Shown: positions 15,870-26,040, numbered from the stretch's first letter. The stretch: DNA of 64,000 bases from Hyphomonas sp. (GCA_017792365.1 CP051229.1:372001-436000), one strand, 5' to 3'. Made by a program: numbers and translations. The notes: generated by a model not told the origin, from the letters alone.

Positions 15870-17272
15870 GCGGACCGGCTGCGGCCGGCCGAAGCTTCCG
15901 GCGAGAACGAATTGCGTCCCGAGGGGTGATCCAGGATCTCGGCCATGGCGCCGCCGATCGCAATCGCCATCTGCGGAAACACCGGCGCGAGTTTCTCTTC
16001 GAACATCGGATGGTTGGCCCACGATGGAACCAGCGGCATCATCTGGACGGCCTTCGCAAACTTCATCTTGGAAGTCGTCTTGCGCACCATTTCGTGGACC
16101 GGGGGCAGGGCGGCGCCGCCGCCAGCCAGCACCACGCCGATCGTGCCATTCTTCCGCATCCGCGCCGCCAGCTCGCGCATCGCAGACGAATAGACATCGC
16201 GCAGCTTCTTGATGAACGCCTTGAACTGCGGATCGCGCTCCAGCTCGGCCAATGCAACGGTGATGGTCGTGCCCTCGAACGGCACCGAACACACGCCGTC
16301 CGCAAACAGCTCCCGCTTCAGTTGGCGAGAGTCAGCGGAAACCTTCTGCCAGAAGCGAAGCTCCGCCTCCTGGCTACCCAGCCGCGTCTTGGCCGCGCGT
16401 TCGGACAGCATCGAGATCAGGACTTTATCCACCTCATCGCCGGCCAGCGGTATGGTGCGTCTCGCCGATTTGATCTCGGTGAACGTCTTGTCGACGCGCT
16501 GGAATGCGCAGATGTCGGTCGTGCCTGCGCCGATGTCGAAGATCATCAGCTCATCGGGAAGATGGGCCCCGAAAAGGGTGTGAGCTTCGGCTGCGGCCTG
16601 CGCCTCAAAAATGCCCGTGGCGATTGTCGTGTCGATGGGCGAGCGCTCCGCCTCGTCGAGCACTTCGCGCGCCATCTCTTCGGAGACGCCGAACGGGCTG
16701 ATGAGGAATTCGCCGGCGAGCTCGGCCACACGGTTCGCCTCGGAGAACAGCTGCAGCATCGTGCGGTGCGTTTCGACCGCGGGCCGCCACAGCGGGTATG
16801 TATAGCGCGAGACCGCGCGGTTGATGTCGAACTCCAGCTGGCTTTCCACCCGCAGGCTGCACTCGGCCAGAACCAGAAGCGAGGCGATGTAAAGAACCAG
16901 CGCGTCCTTGTAGCGGTAATCGTGGCTGGTGACGGAGCGGCTCAACCGCATCTCCAGCGCTTCACGAATGTTCCGGGCGCCAAGCACGCGCTTGAATGAC
17001 GTCAGCGGCGTGTTGGTTTCGCTGTTTTCGGCGATGTAGTTGAGCGCGCGCTGCCCCAGCCGGATCCGATCTTCGGTGAACAGCACAACCGTAGGCGCCA
17101 GATAGGTGTCGCTGCCGTGCAGGAAGTCGCCGACCCGCAACGGGTAGATCTGCGGTTCGGACGGGGACTGCAGCCCCGGCGCCCGGGCGATGCAAAGCTT
17201 GGATGCGGACGTGCCGAAATCGATACAGAACCGCCACTCGGCATCCTGCGGCGCTTGCGAGTTTCCGTCCAT
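15866..17272 (-). CDS. Hsp70/DnaK-like actin-fold ATPase
   Basis: 468 residues from ATG 17272; an in-frame upstream start would add 17 unconvincing residues. Nucleotide-binding signatures of the Hsp70/actin fold are present in order: phosphate 1 CIDFGTSASKLCIA near the N-terminus, phosphate 2 MIFDIGAGTTDICAF, and the adenosine motif GVVLAGGGAALPPV. A normal DnaK substrate-binding domain and lid are missing: after the ATPase core there are only about 80 residues. Orphan DnaK-like ATPases of this size are known but mostly uncharacterised. It lies head-on to the GT2 gene, with a four-base overlap of the gene ends (15866-15869), inside the polysaccharide locus; a role in assembling or regulating the machinery is possible but not shown. 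Confidence 0.85.
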   Translation of the reverse strand: MDGNSQAPQDAEWRFCIDFGTSASKLCIARAPGLQSPSEPQIYPLRVGDFLHGSDTYLAPTVVLFTEDRIRLGQRALNYIAENSETNTPLTSFKRVLGARNIREALEMRLSRSVTSHDYRYKDALVLYIASLLVLAECSLRVESQLEFDINRAVSRYTYPLWRPAVETHRTMLQLFSEANRVAELAGEFLISPFGVSEEMAREVLDEAERSPIDTTIATGIFEAQAAAEAHTLFGAHLPDELMIFDIGAGTTDICAFQRVDKTFTEIKSARRTIPLAGDEVDKVLISMLSERAAKTRLGSQEAELRFWQKVSADSRQLKRELFADGVCSVPFEGTTITVALAELERDPQFKAFIKKLRDVYSSAMRELAARMRKNGTIGVVLAGGGAALPPVHEMVRKTTSKMKFAKAVQMMPLVPSWANHPMFEEKLAPVFPQMAIAIGGAMAEILDHPSGRNSFSPEASAGRSRSA

Positions 17273-17688
17273 TACCTCAGCCCCATTCGCGTGTAAGCGC
17301 AGCGGACAGAAAGGGGCGAACATGCTTCAGCAGCACTGCTGCAGGAACGTGGTGCACGCACGGCCAGATACGCGATGCTTGTCATCCGCACAGCCTCCAT
17401 CCCCGACATTCCCAACACACCCTTACTATACGATCTCAATCATTTCGATAGAAACACCAGCCTAATGTGCCGTTCGCCTGGGCACTGGGCGCCGCACACG
17501 TGTCAGGCGAAAATCGATAGACAAGTCAGCAACAAGCTGTCCAGTCGCACATGCAGAGGCCTTGCCACACGTATGAGACAACGGTGCTCACCGCGCGCGC
17601 GGCTTACGCCATGCGGATTGTTGAACACTAAAGGCCGCGCTTGGCCAGCCTTCTGCAAGGCCAGTCTCATGCAAGGAACGACGCCGGC
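17273..17688. other. 416-base divergent intergenic region
   Basis: Between the Hsp70-like gene (minus) and the first GT4 gene (plus). It is less GC-rich around 17410-17465 and probably holds both promoters. Short frames here lack family resemblance. No terminator or known RNA motif is seen. Confidence 0.5.
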
Positions 17689-18816
17689 ATGAGCAAGCGG
17701 TCAACCATGAGAATTTGCGCAATCGGACTGCGCGGCATCCCCGACGTCATGGGCGGGATCGAAACGCACTGCGAGCATCTCTATCCCGAACTGATGTCCG
17801 CAGACCCGAACTGCTCCATTACGGTTATTGGCCGTTCGCCCTACATCAATTCGGGCAGCTATCGCGGCATCCGGGTGTTAACCGTGTGGGCCCCGAAACA
17901 GAAGTTTCTCGAAACGCTGATCCATACCCCGCTCGCCATCATGTATGCTCGGCTGCGCGTGAAAGCTGACGTGATGCACCTCCACGGCATCGGCCCCGGC
18001 TTCTTTGCGCCGCTAGCCAGATTGCTTGGGTTCAGACTGGTGGCGACGCACCACGCACTGGATTATGACCGTCCCAAGTGGAGCTCGCTCGGTCGCGCGT
18101 TTCTGCGCAGCGGCGAGTTCATGATTGCAAAGTTCGCAAACCGGATCGTCTGCGTAAGCGACGTCGTCCGCAATGAACTGACCCGAAAATACCCGGCCTC
18201 ATCCGGCAAGTCTGTCACGATCCGGAACGGCGCCCCGCCTTTGCCGGACAAACTCCCGGATGCGCCCGCGCTGCTTCACAAGCTGGGGCTCGGCAAACGG
18301 CCATATATCCTCGCCGTCGGCCGCTTGGACTCGACCAAAGGGTTCGACGTGCTGATCGAGGCCTACAAGGCGTCAAGCATCTCAGGGACGCACGACCTGG
18401 CGATCGCCGGCGGCGGACAGGATGGCGATCCCTACGTCGATCGTCTGAAAACCCTCGGCGGCGGCACGGTAAGATTCCTCGGGGCCCAGCCCGCAGTGCG
18501 GGTGCGCCGCCTCTATGAGAACGCGGCCCTGTTCGTTCACCCGTCGCACCTCGAAGGCTTCCCACTGGTGGTGATGGAGGCGCTGGGCGCCGGCGCGCCG
18601 GTCCTGATCTCCGACATCGGACCGCATCTGGAAGTGGGCCTCCCCAAGGCTCACTACTTCAGGGACGACAACGTCGCACAGCTCACCGAAAAGCTGAGCG
18701 CCGGGAACTTTTCTGCCTACAAGCCTGAAGGCGCCCAGGCGATCCTGGAGGAAACCGCCTGGCCCAACCTCGCGCGCCTGCACCTCGAAGTCTTCGACCA
18801 GCTCGCCAGCCGCTAG
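17689..18816 (+). CDS. GT4-family glycosyltransferase
   Basis: 375 residues from ATG 17689, chosen for the AAGGA about 9 bases upstream; ATG 17707 is an alternative. GT-B fold: the N-terminal domain opens RICAIGLRGIPDVMGGIETHC, where the Gly-rich loop binds the acceptor side, and includes VMHLHGIGPG. The C-terminal donor domain has LAVGRLDSTKGFDVLIEA and the EX7E-type HLEGFPLVVMEALGAGAPVL. It builds exopolysaccharide repeat units in the cytoplasm from a nucleotide sugar. The donor is unknown. It converges with the next GT4 gene. Confidence 0.92.
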   Translation: MSKRSTMRICAIGLRGIPDVMGGIETHCEHLYPELMSADPNCSITVIGRSPYINSGSYRGIRVLTVWAPKQKFLETLIHTPLAIMYARLRVKADVMHLHGIGPGFFAPLARLLGFRLVATHHALDYDRPKWSSLGRAFLRSGEFMIAKFANRIVCVSDVVRNELTRKYPASSGKSVTIRNGAPPLPDKLPDAPALLHKLGLGKRPYILAVGRLDSTKGFDVLIEAYKASSISGTHDLAIAGGGQDGDPYVDRLKTLGGGTVRFLGAQPAVRVRRLYENAALFVHPSHLEGFPLVVMEALGAGAPVLISDIGPHLEVGLPKAHYFRDDNVAQLTEKLSAGNFSAYKPEGAQAILEETAWPNLARLHLEVFDQLASR

Positions 18817-18851
18817 CGGGCGGCCTTGCGCAGGCCAACTATGCGTTGAAG

Positions 18852-19988
18852 CTATCTGAGCGCGTGCAGCTGGCGTTCGATGATCTCGGCGTACGTATCC
18901 AGCGTCTTTTCCGGCGAGAACATCCGCGCGCGTGAAGTCGCAGCCTCGCTATACCGGGCGCGGGCCTCATCGCCCGACAAATACGAAAGCACCGACGCGC
19001 ATGCCGCCACGTCATTTGTCGGCATCAGAACCCCGTAGGTTTCCAGCGACATGCCGTCGACCACCCGCGTGTAATCATCCGCCAGGATTTCCGCAGGTCC
19101 GGACGGGCAGTTGGTGAACGCGCAGGGAAGGCCGAGACTCATCGCTTCGACCAGCGCATTGGGAAAGCCTTCGGCGTTCGACGCGGAAACAAACCCATGC
19201 GCCCGCGCGACAATCGCAAACGGGTTCGGACAGAACCCGAGGAAATGGATGCGGTCGCCAACGCCCAGCTCGCGCGCAAGGGATTCCAGATCCGACCGGG
19301 CAGGGCCATCGCCGAGGATGACGAGGTCCATGTCGATATTGGCCTGCGCATACGCGCGCACCAGCATCGGGAAGTTCTTGTTGTCCTGCAGCCGCCCGAC
19401 GCTCACGAGATAGCGCTCAGGAAGCGCAACCGCCGGTTCCTTGCGGGCCATCTCATTGAGAAAGTCGACATCGACAGAGTTGTAGACAACCTCGGTCCGC
19501 TCGCGCTTCACGCCGAAATGCTCGATCAGGTCCGCACGCACCCCCTCCGAAACCGCGATCACGCCTGCCGCCCGCGGATACATCATGCGGATCAGTTGCT
19601 TCTGGATCAGCCCCTTCACCGAATTGCCGATGTGCGAAGAGGTCTGCACCCGTTCGCTGATCAGCGCAGCGTGCCCGGCGCTGGAAGCCGACATCACGTT
19701 GGCGCAGTTCGCCCGCGTCAGGAAACTCAGGCACAGGCTGGCCGGCCGCGCCGACATCTCCGCCTTGAACTTCCGGGCGCTGGCAATCAGCGACCCGCCG
19801 CAGTCAAGGCGCACGGTCTCGACGTCCGACCGCGGCGCATATGCATCGCTGGTCGTGTCGAGCAGAACCAGTCTCGACGACACGGAAGGAAGCCGCGCCC
19901 GCACGCCGTCGATGACGTTGCAGAACACGCGCTCCGCCCCGCCGCCCTCGAGCGAATTGATCGCGAATACCAGTGACTGTTGGCCCAT
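18852..19988 (-). CDS. GT4-family glycosyltransferase
   Basis: 378 residues, complete GT-B fold. The N-terminal NSLEGGGAERVFCNVIDG is typical of glycosyltransferases related to WcaL/PelF-type enzymes. The donor domain shows LVSVGRLQDNKNFPMLVRA, LVILGDGPARSDLE and SNAEGFPNALVEAMSLGLPC with the conserved Glu pair. It ends with a helix (LDTYAEIIERQLHALR) folding back on the N-terminal domain. Predicted role: sugar transfer onto the lipid-linked repeat unit. It reads in the same direction as the polymerase gene 145 bases upstream, so the two may share a transcript. Confidence 0.92.
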   Translation of the reverse strand: MGQQSLVFAINSLEGGGAERVFCNVIDGVRARLPSVSSRLVLLDTTSDAYAPRSDVETVRLDCGGSLIASARKFKAEMSARPASLCLSFLTRANCANVMSASSAGHAALISERVQTSSHIGNSVKGLIQKQLIRMMYPRAAGVIAVSEGVRADLIEHFGVKRERTEVVYNSVDVDFLNEMARKEPAVALPERYLVSVGRLQDNKNFPMLVRAYAQANIDMDLVILGDGPARSDLESLARELGVGDRIHFLGFCPNPFAIVARAHGFVSASNAEGFPNALVEAMSLGLPCAFTNCPSGPAEILADDYTRVVDGMSLETYGVLMPTNDVAACASVLSYLSGDEARARYSEAATSRARMFSPEKTLDTYAEIIERQLHALR

Positions 19989-20133
19989 GATTGACCCGGC
20001 CTTGTTCTATCTTACGTCAGCGACAGGGTTGCTGCGGCCTGCGGCCAGGCGCTGATCGCATGCACGCCCGGCGCCGAAATGGGCCCTGCGCGGACTGCGC
20101 CGGTCTGGATCGCTGGGGGCCGCCCGCAATATG

Positions 20134-21504
20134 TCAACGCATGTGCTCACGCGCCGGCGGCAGCGGCGGCGGCTGCACGCTCACGGGCGCGACCTGCGCC
20201 ATGCGCGCCTGCCGCTTCGGAGCAGTGGCGGCGACCGTGAGGCCGCACAGAAGTCCATAGAAGATCAGCCCTTCGATCGCCCACAGCGGCATCGTCGCAA
20301 AGTTGAGAACGATGAACCCGATATGGGCAAAGAACAGTTGCCGGCGCAGCGACGGCGACTGGATGCGGCCGCAAAGCAGGAGCATCTGGCCCCAGAAGAT
20401 CGCCACACCAAGAGCCCCCAGGAAGCCGAACTCGTAAAGATAAGAAACCAGCGTATTGTGGGCGTAGATGAAGCTGAACGACTCCCAGGAGTCGGGTCCG
20501 GATCCGATCAGCAGATCGATTTCATCACCCTGCAGATACTGCTCGATATAGACGTTCCACAGGTGCCAGCGGCCGGAGAAGATGTCGGCCTCGCCAGCAG
20601 TAAACTCACCCGGCGACCGGATCAGCGGCACATCCGAGGCCACAAGTTCCTGCAGGTCCGCCATCCGCGTACTCGCAAAATCGCCCAGCGCGAAAACCGC
20701 CAGCAGCGCGCCGACGATGGTGATCATCCATGGGAAGGTCCGCTGACCCGCCCTGAATTCGTTGGGGAACGCGAAGGCCACGTACCCGCAGACAAGGGGC
20801 AGAACCGCCAGGATCGACGTCCGGTAATTCGCAAGGAACAGCCCCACGATGCAGTAAGCCAGCAGCGCAGCGCGGAGCCAGAAGGGGATGCGCGGAGCCA
20901 CCGAAATGATGAAGAAGCTCGCGACAAGCAGGATCGAGAACACCGCCTCGTGGTTAAAGCCGCCGATGAAGCTCGCCGACCCGTCCGATTCACCGGACTT
21001 GGCGATGCCCATCCCGACCGAGAGGATCTGGAACACAAGAGCCGGCGCCAGAGCCCAGATCAGGCGCCGTACGATCGAGCTGTCGCGGCTCTCGTCTATC
21101 GCCTGCACCAGCGCAAGGAAGATGAAGAAGAAGTAGCCCCACTTCAGCAGCGTCTCGACGGTCGTGATCAACAGGTCGTTGTGAAGTCCGCTGATAGCAA
21201 TGATGGCGCAAACAAACAGCGCGCCCCACAGCCGGGTCACCAGCGCCAGTCGCGGCAGATACATCAGCAACCCGACGCCGCAGACCCCCAGCGAGACGAT
21301 TGCGTTAACACTGAGGCCGCCGACCGTCTGATACGTGTAAGGGTGGAACGCCTGCATGATCAGGCGCAGCCAGATCACGATCAGGAGGAAGCGACCCGAC
21401 GTTGTCGGCTCACCCCGGTAGGCGCGAAGCAACGGAAAGAGCAGCACCAGCGTCGCCAACGCAAGCACGGGTAGGGGCAGGCTGGGTGCGCCGCTTTCAT
21501 TCAT
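20134..21504 (-). CDS. O-antigen/exopolysaccharide polymerase (Wzy/O-antigen ligase family)
   Basis: 456 residues from ATG 21504, with AGGAG further upstream; a 14-residue longer form is possible. About 11 membrane helices are visible, for example LPVLALATLVLLFPLL, WGYFFFIFLALVQAI and PWMITIVGALLAVFALG. A large periplasmic loop lies between late helices and contains FSGRWHLWNVYIEQYLQG, followed by LIGSGPDSWESFSFIYAHNTLVSYLYEFG. This R-x-x-x-W...G-x-G...HN pattern marks the Wzy_C/O-antigen ligase superfamily. It polymerises lipid-linked repeat units on the periplasmic side of the inner membrane. The C-terminus is a Pro-rich cytoplasmic tail. It is divergent from the Wzz/BY-kinase gene. Confidence 0.9.
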   Translation of the reverse strand: MNESGAPSLPLPVLALATLVLLFPLLRAYRGEPTTSGRFLLIVIWLRLIMQAFHPYTYQTVGGLSVNAIVSLGVCGVGLLMYLPRLALVTRLWGALFVCAIIAISGLHNDLLITTVETLLKWGYFFFIFLALVQAIDESRDSSIVRRLIWALAPALVFQILSVGMGIAKSGESDGSASFIGGFNHEAVFSILLVASFFIISVAPRIPFWLRAALLAYCIVGLFLANYRTSILAVLPLVCGYVAFAFPNEFRAGQRTFPWMITIVGALLAVFALGDFASTRMADLQELVASDVPLIRSPGEFTAGEADIFSGRWHLWNVYIEQYLQGDEIDLLIGSGPDSWESFSFIYAHNTLVSYLYEFGFLGALGVAIFWGQMLLLCGRIQSPSLRRQLFFAHIGFIVLNFATMPLWAIEGLIFYGLLCGLTVAATAPKRQARMAQVAPVSVQPPPLPPAREHMR

Positions 21505-22041
21505 GCCTGGACTACGGCTCCTGAGCGGATGGCGAGGTACTAGCAATTACCGACGGCTGGAATGTCATCACACAGCCCGTCATTCAAACCTGCTTTGCAC
21601 AGTTTATTCCACCAACACGCAAGCCCCTTGGTGCGCGAACAGGTGTGCCCAAGCGAGACAGGTGCGCACGCCAGCGTGCCGCCCTGCAGGTTGCGGTTAA
21701 CCAAGAGAGGGACCATCTGAGAAGGCGTTGCGATGAGTGTACGCGCAGTACCGTTAAGGGCGCGTATGAAACTCACACGTACGCGCACACCTTAATTTCA
21801 AACGCCTGTGATTTGATTCAATCGTTCGCTTTTCGTGTCCTGCGCGAGTAGTGATCAACTATTGCGCATTTATCGTTCTGGATCGGTCAGTCCGGTGCAG
21901 GCGCGAGTTTACACGCACCAGAATATCGACGATCACTGGCCTACGAGCCAGGGTGGATCGGAAAGCCGCTCGGGACCTGAAAGTTGTGGTTCAAATCTTG
22001 CTGATCCTCCCGCGTTCGAGTCGATCCCTGCCTGACGAGAC
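21505..22041. other. 537-base divergent promoter region of the polysaccharide locus
   Basis: Separates the polymerase (minus) from the Wzz/kinase gene (plus). It is AT-richer around 21780-21880, a likely promoter zone. I found no gene, terminator or clear operator. Confidence 0.5.
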
Positions 22042-24390
22042 ATGCATGGGCCCGACGCCAAGTTCCGTGGGCGCCCGCACGCAATGAACCGGATTGATCA
22101 TATTCCTTCTGCACGACCGGGTACGCCTTATCCCGGCGAGGCCAACGTTCCTGCGTATGGCTCCGCAAGCACATTGCGCGACGGCATCGACCTGGTCGGC
22201 ATGTTTGAATCCGTACGAAAGCGGATCCGCGTAGCCCTCGGCATCCTGCTGGCGGTCTCGATCCTCGGGATCGGGTTCACGCTTGCGCAAACACCGAAAT
22301 ACACATCGACCGCTCTGCTGATGATCGACCCGGCCCCGGAGCGTCTGGTCGACGTCAACCAGACGATCAATCGGGCGGCGCCCGACGAAGTGATCGTCGA
22401 ATCCGAAATCGAAATTCTCAAGTCCGTTGAGATGGCCGCCCGACTGGCCGCAGCGATGGATCTTGAAAACGACCCTGAGTTCAACTGGCGTCTGCGCGAG
22501 CCGAGCCCGGTCCAGTCCACCTTTGGAGCAATCGGAAGGTTCTTCGGATCGATCTTCTCCGGCGGCGGTCAGGCGGAGGCCGCCCTGGCCGCAGGTGACC
22601 CGGGCGTTGCACAACTTATGGTTCCTGACGATGTCGCTTACGCCGTCGGCGAGGCGATCACCGTGCGCCGCCGCGGTCTCAGCTTCGGGATCGAAGTGTC
22701 GGTGACCACCGACAATCCCGCCAAGTCGGCGCGGATGGCCAATGAATTCGCAAATACATATCTCACGTCGCGTCTCGAAGACCGTTTCGCCAGCGTCGGC
22801 ACGGCCGGCGCATGGATCGAGGAACGCCTCGCGGAACTCCGCGCCGAAGTCCTCGAGAAGGAAGCCGACGTCCAGCGTTTCCGCGCCCAGAAGGGCCTCC
22901 TCACCGCCGAAGGCGTCAGCCTGACCGAACAGCAGATCGCCGACGTCCAGTCGTCCGTGATTGCAGCCCGCGCCGAATATGCTGAAGCGCAGGCCCGCTA
23001 TTCGCAGCTGAATGAACTGATCCGTTCGGGCAGCTCGGCCGACTCGATCGCCGGCGTCCTGAACTCGCCCGTCATCCGCGACCTGCGCGTCCAGGAAGCC
23101 GCAATCGCTCAGCAGCAGGCCGACTTCGACCGCCGCTATGGCGATCAGCACCCGGAAGTGCGGAGAATCCGTTCCGAGCGCGCTGACGTCCAGCAGCAGA
23201 TCAAGGCCGAGATCGACCGTATCGCCAGCAGCATGCGCAACGAAGTCATGGTCGTTGGCTCGCGCCTGCGTTCGCTGGAATCTGATCTGGAGCAAAACCG
23301 CCGCGCGCTCGTATCCAACAACGAGGAGCTGGTGACGCTCGGCGAGCTTGAATCCGAGGCGCGGGCCGCACGCTCCGTCTACGACAGCTTCCTCCAGCGT
23401 TCGCACCAGGTCGAACATCAGGGCACGTTCGCCAAGGTCGACGCCACGCTGGCATCGCCCGCGCGCCCGGTAGTGATCCCGAGTTCGCCCAAGGTCCTGT
23501 TCTCGTCCGTTCTCTCGATCGGTGCCGGTGGCGTGCTGGCGCTCCTCTTCGTTGCGGTCGCCGAACGCTTCCGTCACACCTTCCGCTCGCCGGAAGAAGC
23601 CGAATCCAAGATTGGCCTGCGTTCGCTGGCGGTGGTTCCGCGTCTTGACGCCAACACCCTGCGGTCGTTGCCGGCGATCTGGCGCAACCCGCCGAAATAC
23701 CTGGTTGAGAACCCGATCAGTCCGTTTGGCGAGGCCATCCGTGACCTCCGGACCTCGCTTGTGCTGGCTGTTCCGCCGCGCTCCAGCCCGGTGATCGCCA
23801 TCACCTCGGCCGCGCCGAACGAAGGCAAGTCGTCGATCTCGCTGTCGCTTGCGCGCCTATGCGCACTGTCAGGCAAGCGTACGGTCATCATCGACTGCGA
23901 TACGCGTCGCCGCGCCATGAACCGCCTGCTGCGCATCGAGCCGGAGCAGGGGCTTCTGGAAGTGCTGAACGGTGCGGCCGAACTGGCCGACGTCATCGGC
24001 GCTGACGAAGATACTGGCGCACACGTCATCCCGGTCGCCAGCGAATCCAGCCAGACGCAGGATCTGTTCTCCAGCGGCGACTTCCAGGCGCTGCTTGATC
24101 AGCTCTCCGACGAGTATGATTTCATCATCCTCGATTGTGCTCCGGTTCTGGCCGTCGCCGAGACGCGTCAGGTCGCCAAGATGTCCGACGTCTGTGTGCT
24201 GGTCGCGCGTTGCAACGAGACCCACAGCGGGGCCGTGCGCGCAGCGGCCGAAAGCCTCCAGATGGCTGGCGCGCCCCTGATCGGCATGGTTCTGAACTTC
24301 TTCGATGCACGTGTCCCCGGCGGCTTCTCGGGCTACGGCTCGGCCTACTACTGGCACCCCGGAAACAGCTACTACAACCAGCCGAAATAG
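22042..24390 (+). CDS. Exopolysaccharide chain-length determinant fused to BY-type tyrosine kinase (Wzc/ExoP-like)
   Basis: 782 residues from ATG 22042; ATG 22084 is an alternative and neither has a strong ribosome site. A first membrane helix at about 70-90 (RVALGILLAVSILGIGFTLA) leads into a periplasmic Wzz domain with long coiled coil (about 250-450). A second helix (VLSIGAGGVLALLFVAVAERF) is near 490-512. The cytoplasmic kinase shows Walker A APNEGKSSISLSLA, Walker A' TVIIDCDTRR and Walker B DFIILDCAPV. The tail is a Tyr cluster (YGSAYYWHPGNSYYNQ), the usual autophosphorylation site. It controls polysaccharide length and export by cycling phosphorylation. The outer-membrane partner (Wza type) is not in the window. 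Confidence 0.95.
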   Translation: MHGPDAKFRGRPHAMNRIDHIPSARPGTPYPGEANVPAYGSASTLRDGIDLVGMFESVRKRIRVALGILLAVSILGIGFTLAQTPKYTSTALLMIDPAPERLVDVNQTINRAAPDEVIVESEIEILKSVEMAARLAAAMDLENDPEFNWRLREPSPVQSTFGAIGRFFGSIFSGGGQAEAALAAGDPGVAQLMVPDDVAYAVGEAITVRRRGLSFGIEVSVTTDNPAKSARMANEFANTYLTSRLEDRFASVGTAGAWIEERLAELRAEVLEKEADVQRFRAQKGLLTAEGVSLTEQQIADVQSSVIAARAEYAEAQARYSQLNELIRSGSSADSIAGVLNSPVIRDLRVQEAAIAQQQADFDRRYGDQHPEVRRIRSERADVQQQIKAEIDRIASSMRNEVMVVGSRLRSLESDLEQNRRALVSNNEELVTLGELESEARAARSVYDSFLQRSHQVEHQGTFAKVDATLASPARPVVIPSSPKVLFSSVLSIGAGGVLALLFVAVAERFRHTFRSPEEAESKIGLRSLAVVPRLDANTLRSLPAIWRNPPKYLVENPISPFGEAIRDLRTSLVLAVPPRSSPVIAITSAAPNEGKSSISLSLARLCALSGKRTVIIDCDTRRRAMNRLLRIEPEQGLLEVLNGAAELADVIGADEDTGAHVIPVASESSQTQDLFSSGDFQALLDQLSDEYDFIILDCAPVLAVAETRQVAKMSDVCVLVARCNETHSGAVRAAAESLQMAGAPLIGMVLNFFDARVPGGFSGYGSAYYWHPGNSYYNQPK

Positions 24391-25078
24391 CGGCGACCGC
24401 CACCGCGCCGACCACGCCTGCGCTAGAGCAGGCGAGGTCAGCGCGCGACAGGACAGGAGCACGCGCTGGTTCAGCGCCAACCGCCCCGATCGTGACATCG
24501 CGAACAAGCCCGTGTGCTCCGTCAGATAGACCCGCACCGCAGGGACTGCCGCTTCACACCGCATCCTGCAGTCCTCAACTAGCAGCCGCCGCTGAGAGGG
24601 CGGCACGGCGACGCTGCTTGCAAGCGGGCAGGCTACATAGACAAATCCAGTCGTTGAGCGCCCACAGGTCGAGGGGCCCCAATCTGCAGTCCGGCCGCAA
24701 AGCTGGACAGGACATGCGGAGACCGGCGCTCATCCAACCCGCGCATCTCATCACAAGGCGTCCCAGTCCTTGAGCCTGGCGCGAAATCGCGCGCACGGTG
24801 CGGCGGCCTGCTGCCTCGCCTGGGCCGGCGGACAGCTGTGACTACTGCAGCCAGACCACCAGCCATCCGTTTTGCAGCCTCTAGGGCGCAGCGGAGAAGC
24901 CCCGGCGCCAATATACAGCTCAACTGTGTTGCGGGAAACGAGCTGTCGCGTTGCGAGCCCAGGAAAGACTGTCGGTCAGGCGGCTGAATCAGCGGCAGTC
25001 AGCCGCAATCGCCTGCCGACCGGCGCGCACGCTCACCAGCGCGCCGCAGCAACCAACATTGACTGCCAGATGGTCAGA
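24391..25078. other. 688-base intergenic region between convergent genes
   Basis: Lies between the Wzz/kinase gene and the sugar transferase. All frames are short, and their composition does not match the genes around them. No repeat, RNA gene or clear terminator is seen. It may contain remains of a lost polysaccharide gene, but no residual domain is readable. Confidence 0.5.
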
Positions 25079-25813
25079 TCAGAACGCGTTCTTGTCGCGG
25101 AATGCGAGCATGGCGGTCTGAAGCAGGATCCGGATGTCCAGCATCAGCGACCAGCTGACGATGTAATCCACATCGTGATCGACGCGTTTACGCACTTTCT
25201 CGCTGGTTTCGGTCGGGCCCCTGGAGCCCGAGACCTGAGCAAGTCCGGTGATGCCCGGCCGCGCCCGGCGGCGCCAGCAGTAACGCTGATCGACTTCCTC
25301 GAACTGCTTGTCGTGAACCAGCGCGTGAGGGCGCGGGCCGACCAGAGACATGTCGCCTTTCAGGACATTCAGCAGCTGAGGCAGTTCGTCGATGCTCGAG
25401 GCGCGGAGAAAGCGGCCAATGCGGGTGACGCGGGGGTCCGAACGCGTGGCCTGCGTAATATCCGAGATTTCGCAGACGGCCATCGTGCGGAACTTGTAGA
25501 TGTTGAATTCCTTGCCGCCCATGCCGCCGCGCGGCTGACGGAACAGTCCCGGTCCCGGCGACGTCACGCGCACGAGCAGGAAGACGAGAAGCAGGAAGGG
25601 TGCGAGCATCGTTAACAGGCCCAGCGAACCCAGGATATCGAACCCGCGCTTCCAGACGCCACCAAGAGGAGTGGTGTCGCGCGCCGCGCGCGGCGTCCTG
25701 ATCTTGTGAACCTGATGGATCGGCCTGGGCGTGACCGGTACGCGCTTGGCTCGATACTCGTTTGCAATTTGAAGCCGCGCGTAGTTTTCGCGAGACCTTA
25801 GTTCCGAACGCAT
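25079..25813 (-). CDS. Undecaprenyl-phosphate sugar-1-phosphate transferase (ExoY/PssY-like)
   Basis: 244 residues from ATG 25813; a TTG 48 bases upstream is the only other start. It transfers the first sugar-1-phosphate of the repeat unit to undecaprenyl phosphate. The N-terminal 50 residues are soluble, then a single re-entrant membrane segment FDILGSLGLLTMLAPFLLLV. The catalytic domain has FRQPRGGMGGKEFNIYKFRT, SIDELPQLLNVLKGDMSLVG with the conserved DE, PRPH and ARPGITGLAQVSGSRG. This short form lacks the multi-helix domain of WcaJ/WbaP and matches ExoY-like monotopic enzymes. An AT-rich region lies upstream. Confidence 0.94.
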   Translation of the reverse strand: MRSELRSRENYARLQIANEYRAKRVPVTPRPIHQVHKIRTPRAARDTTPLGGVWKRGFDILGSLGLLTMLAPFLLLVFLLVRVTSPGPGLFRQPRGGMGGKEFNIYKFRTMAVCEISDITQATRSDPRVTRIGRFLRASSIDELPQLLNVLKGDMSLVGPRPHALVHDKQFEEVDQRYCWRRRARPGITGLAQVSGSRGPTETSEKVRKRVDHDVDYIVSWSLMLDIRILLQTAMLAFRDKNAF

Positions 25814-26040
25814 TACTTGCCCCCACCGACTGGTATCGTGGCGATTTAGAACGACCCCCAATTAGCTTAGTCGAACCCTTCTCGCTCTGGTTAGTTCCTT
25901 AACATCCCTAATAAGTGTGGGATAATTTGTCGAACGCCAGAAACACGAATTCACGCCGCTAACTGAGCTATCTGGCTGCCTTGCAAATGACCTGCCGAAG
26001 TGAACGAGCGGGCGAAAACCCGGGTCCTGACCTTGCTCGT

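Noticed and set aside
20131-21474. A 447-residue plus-strand frame
   Set aside because: Antisense shadow of the hydrophobic polymerase; rich in Gln/Arg/Asp with no fold.
21991-23577. A 528-residue minus-strand frame
   Set aside because: Antisense to the Wzz/BY-kinase gene, whose motifs are unmistakable; no motif in the antisense reading.
24391-25078. A hidden RNA gene or riboswitch
   Set aside because: No conserved RNA motif, strong hairpin with T run or promoter pattern could be recognised by eye.
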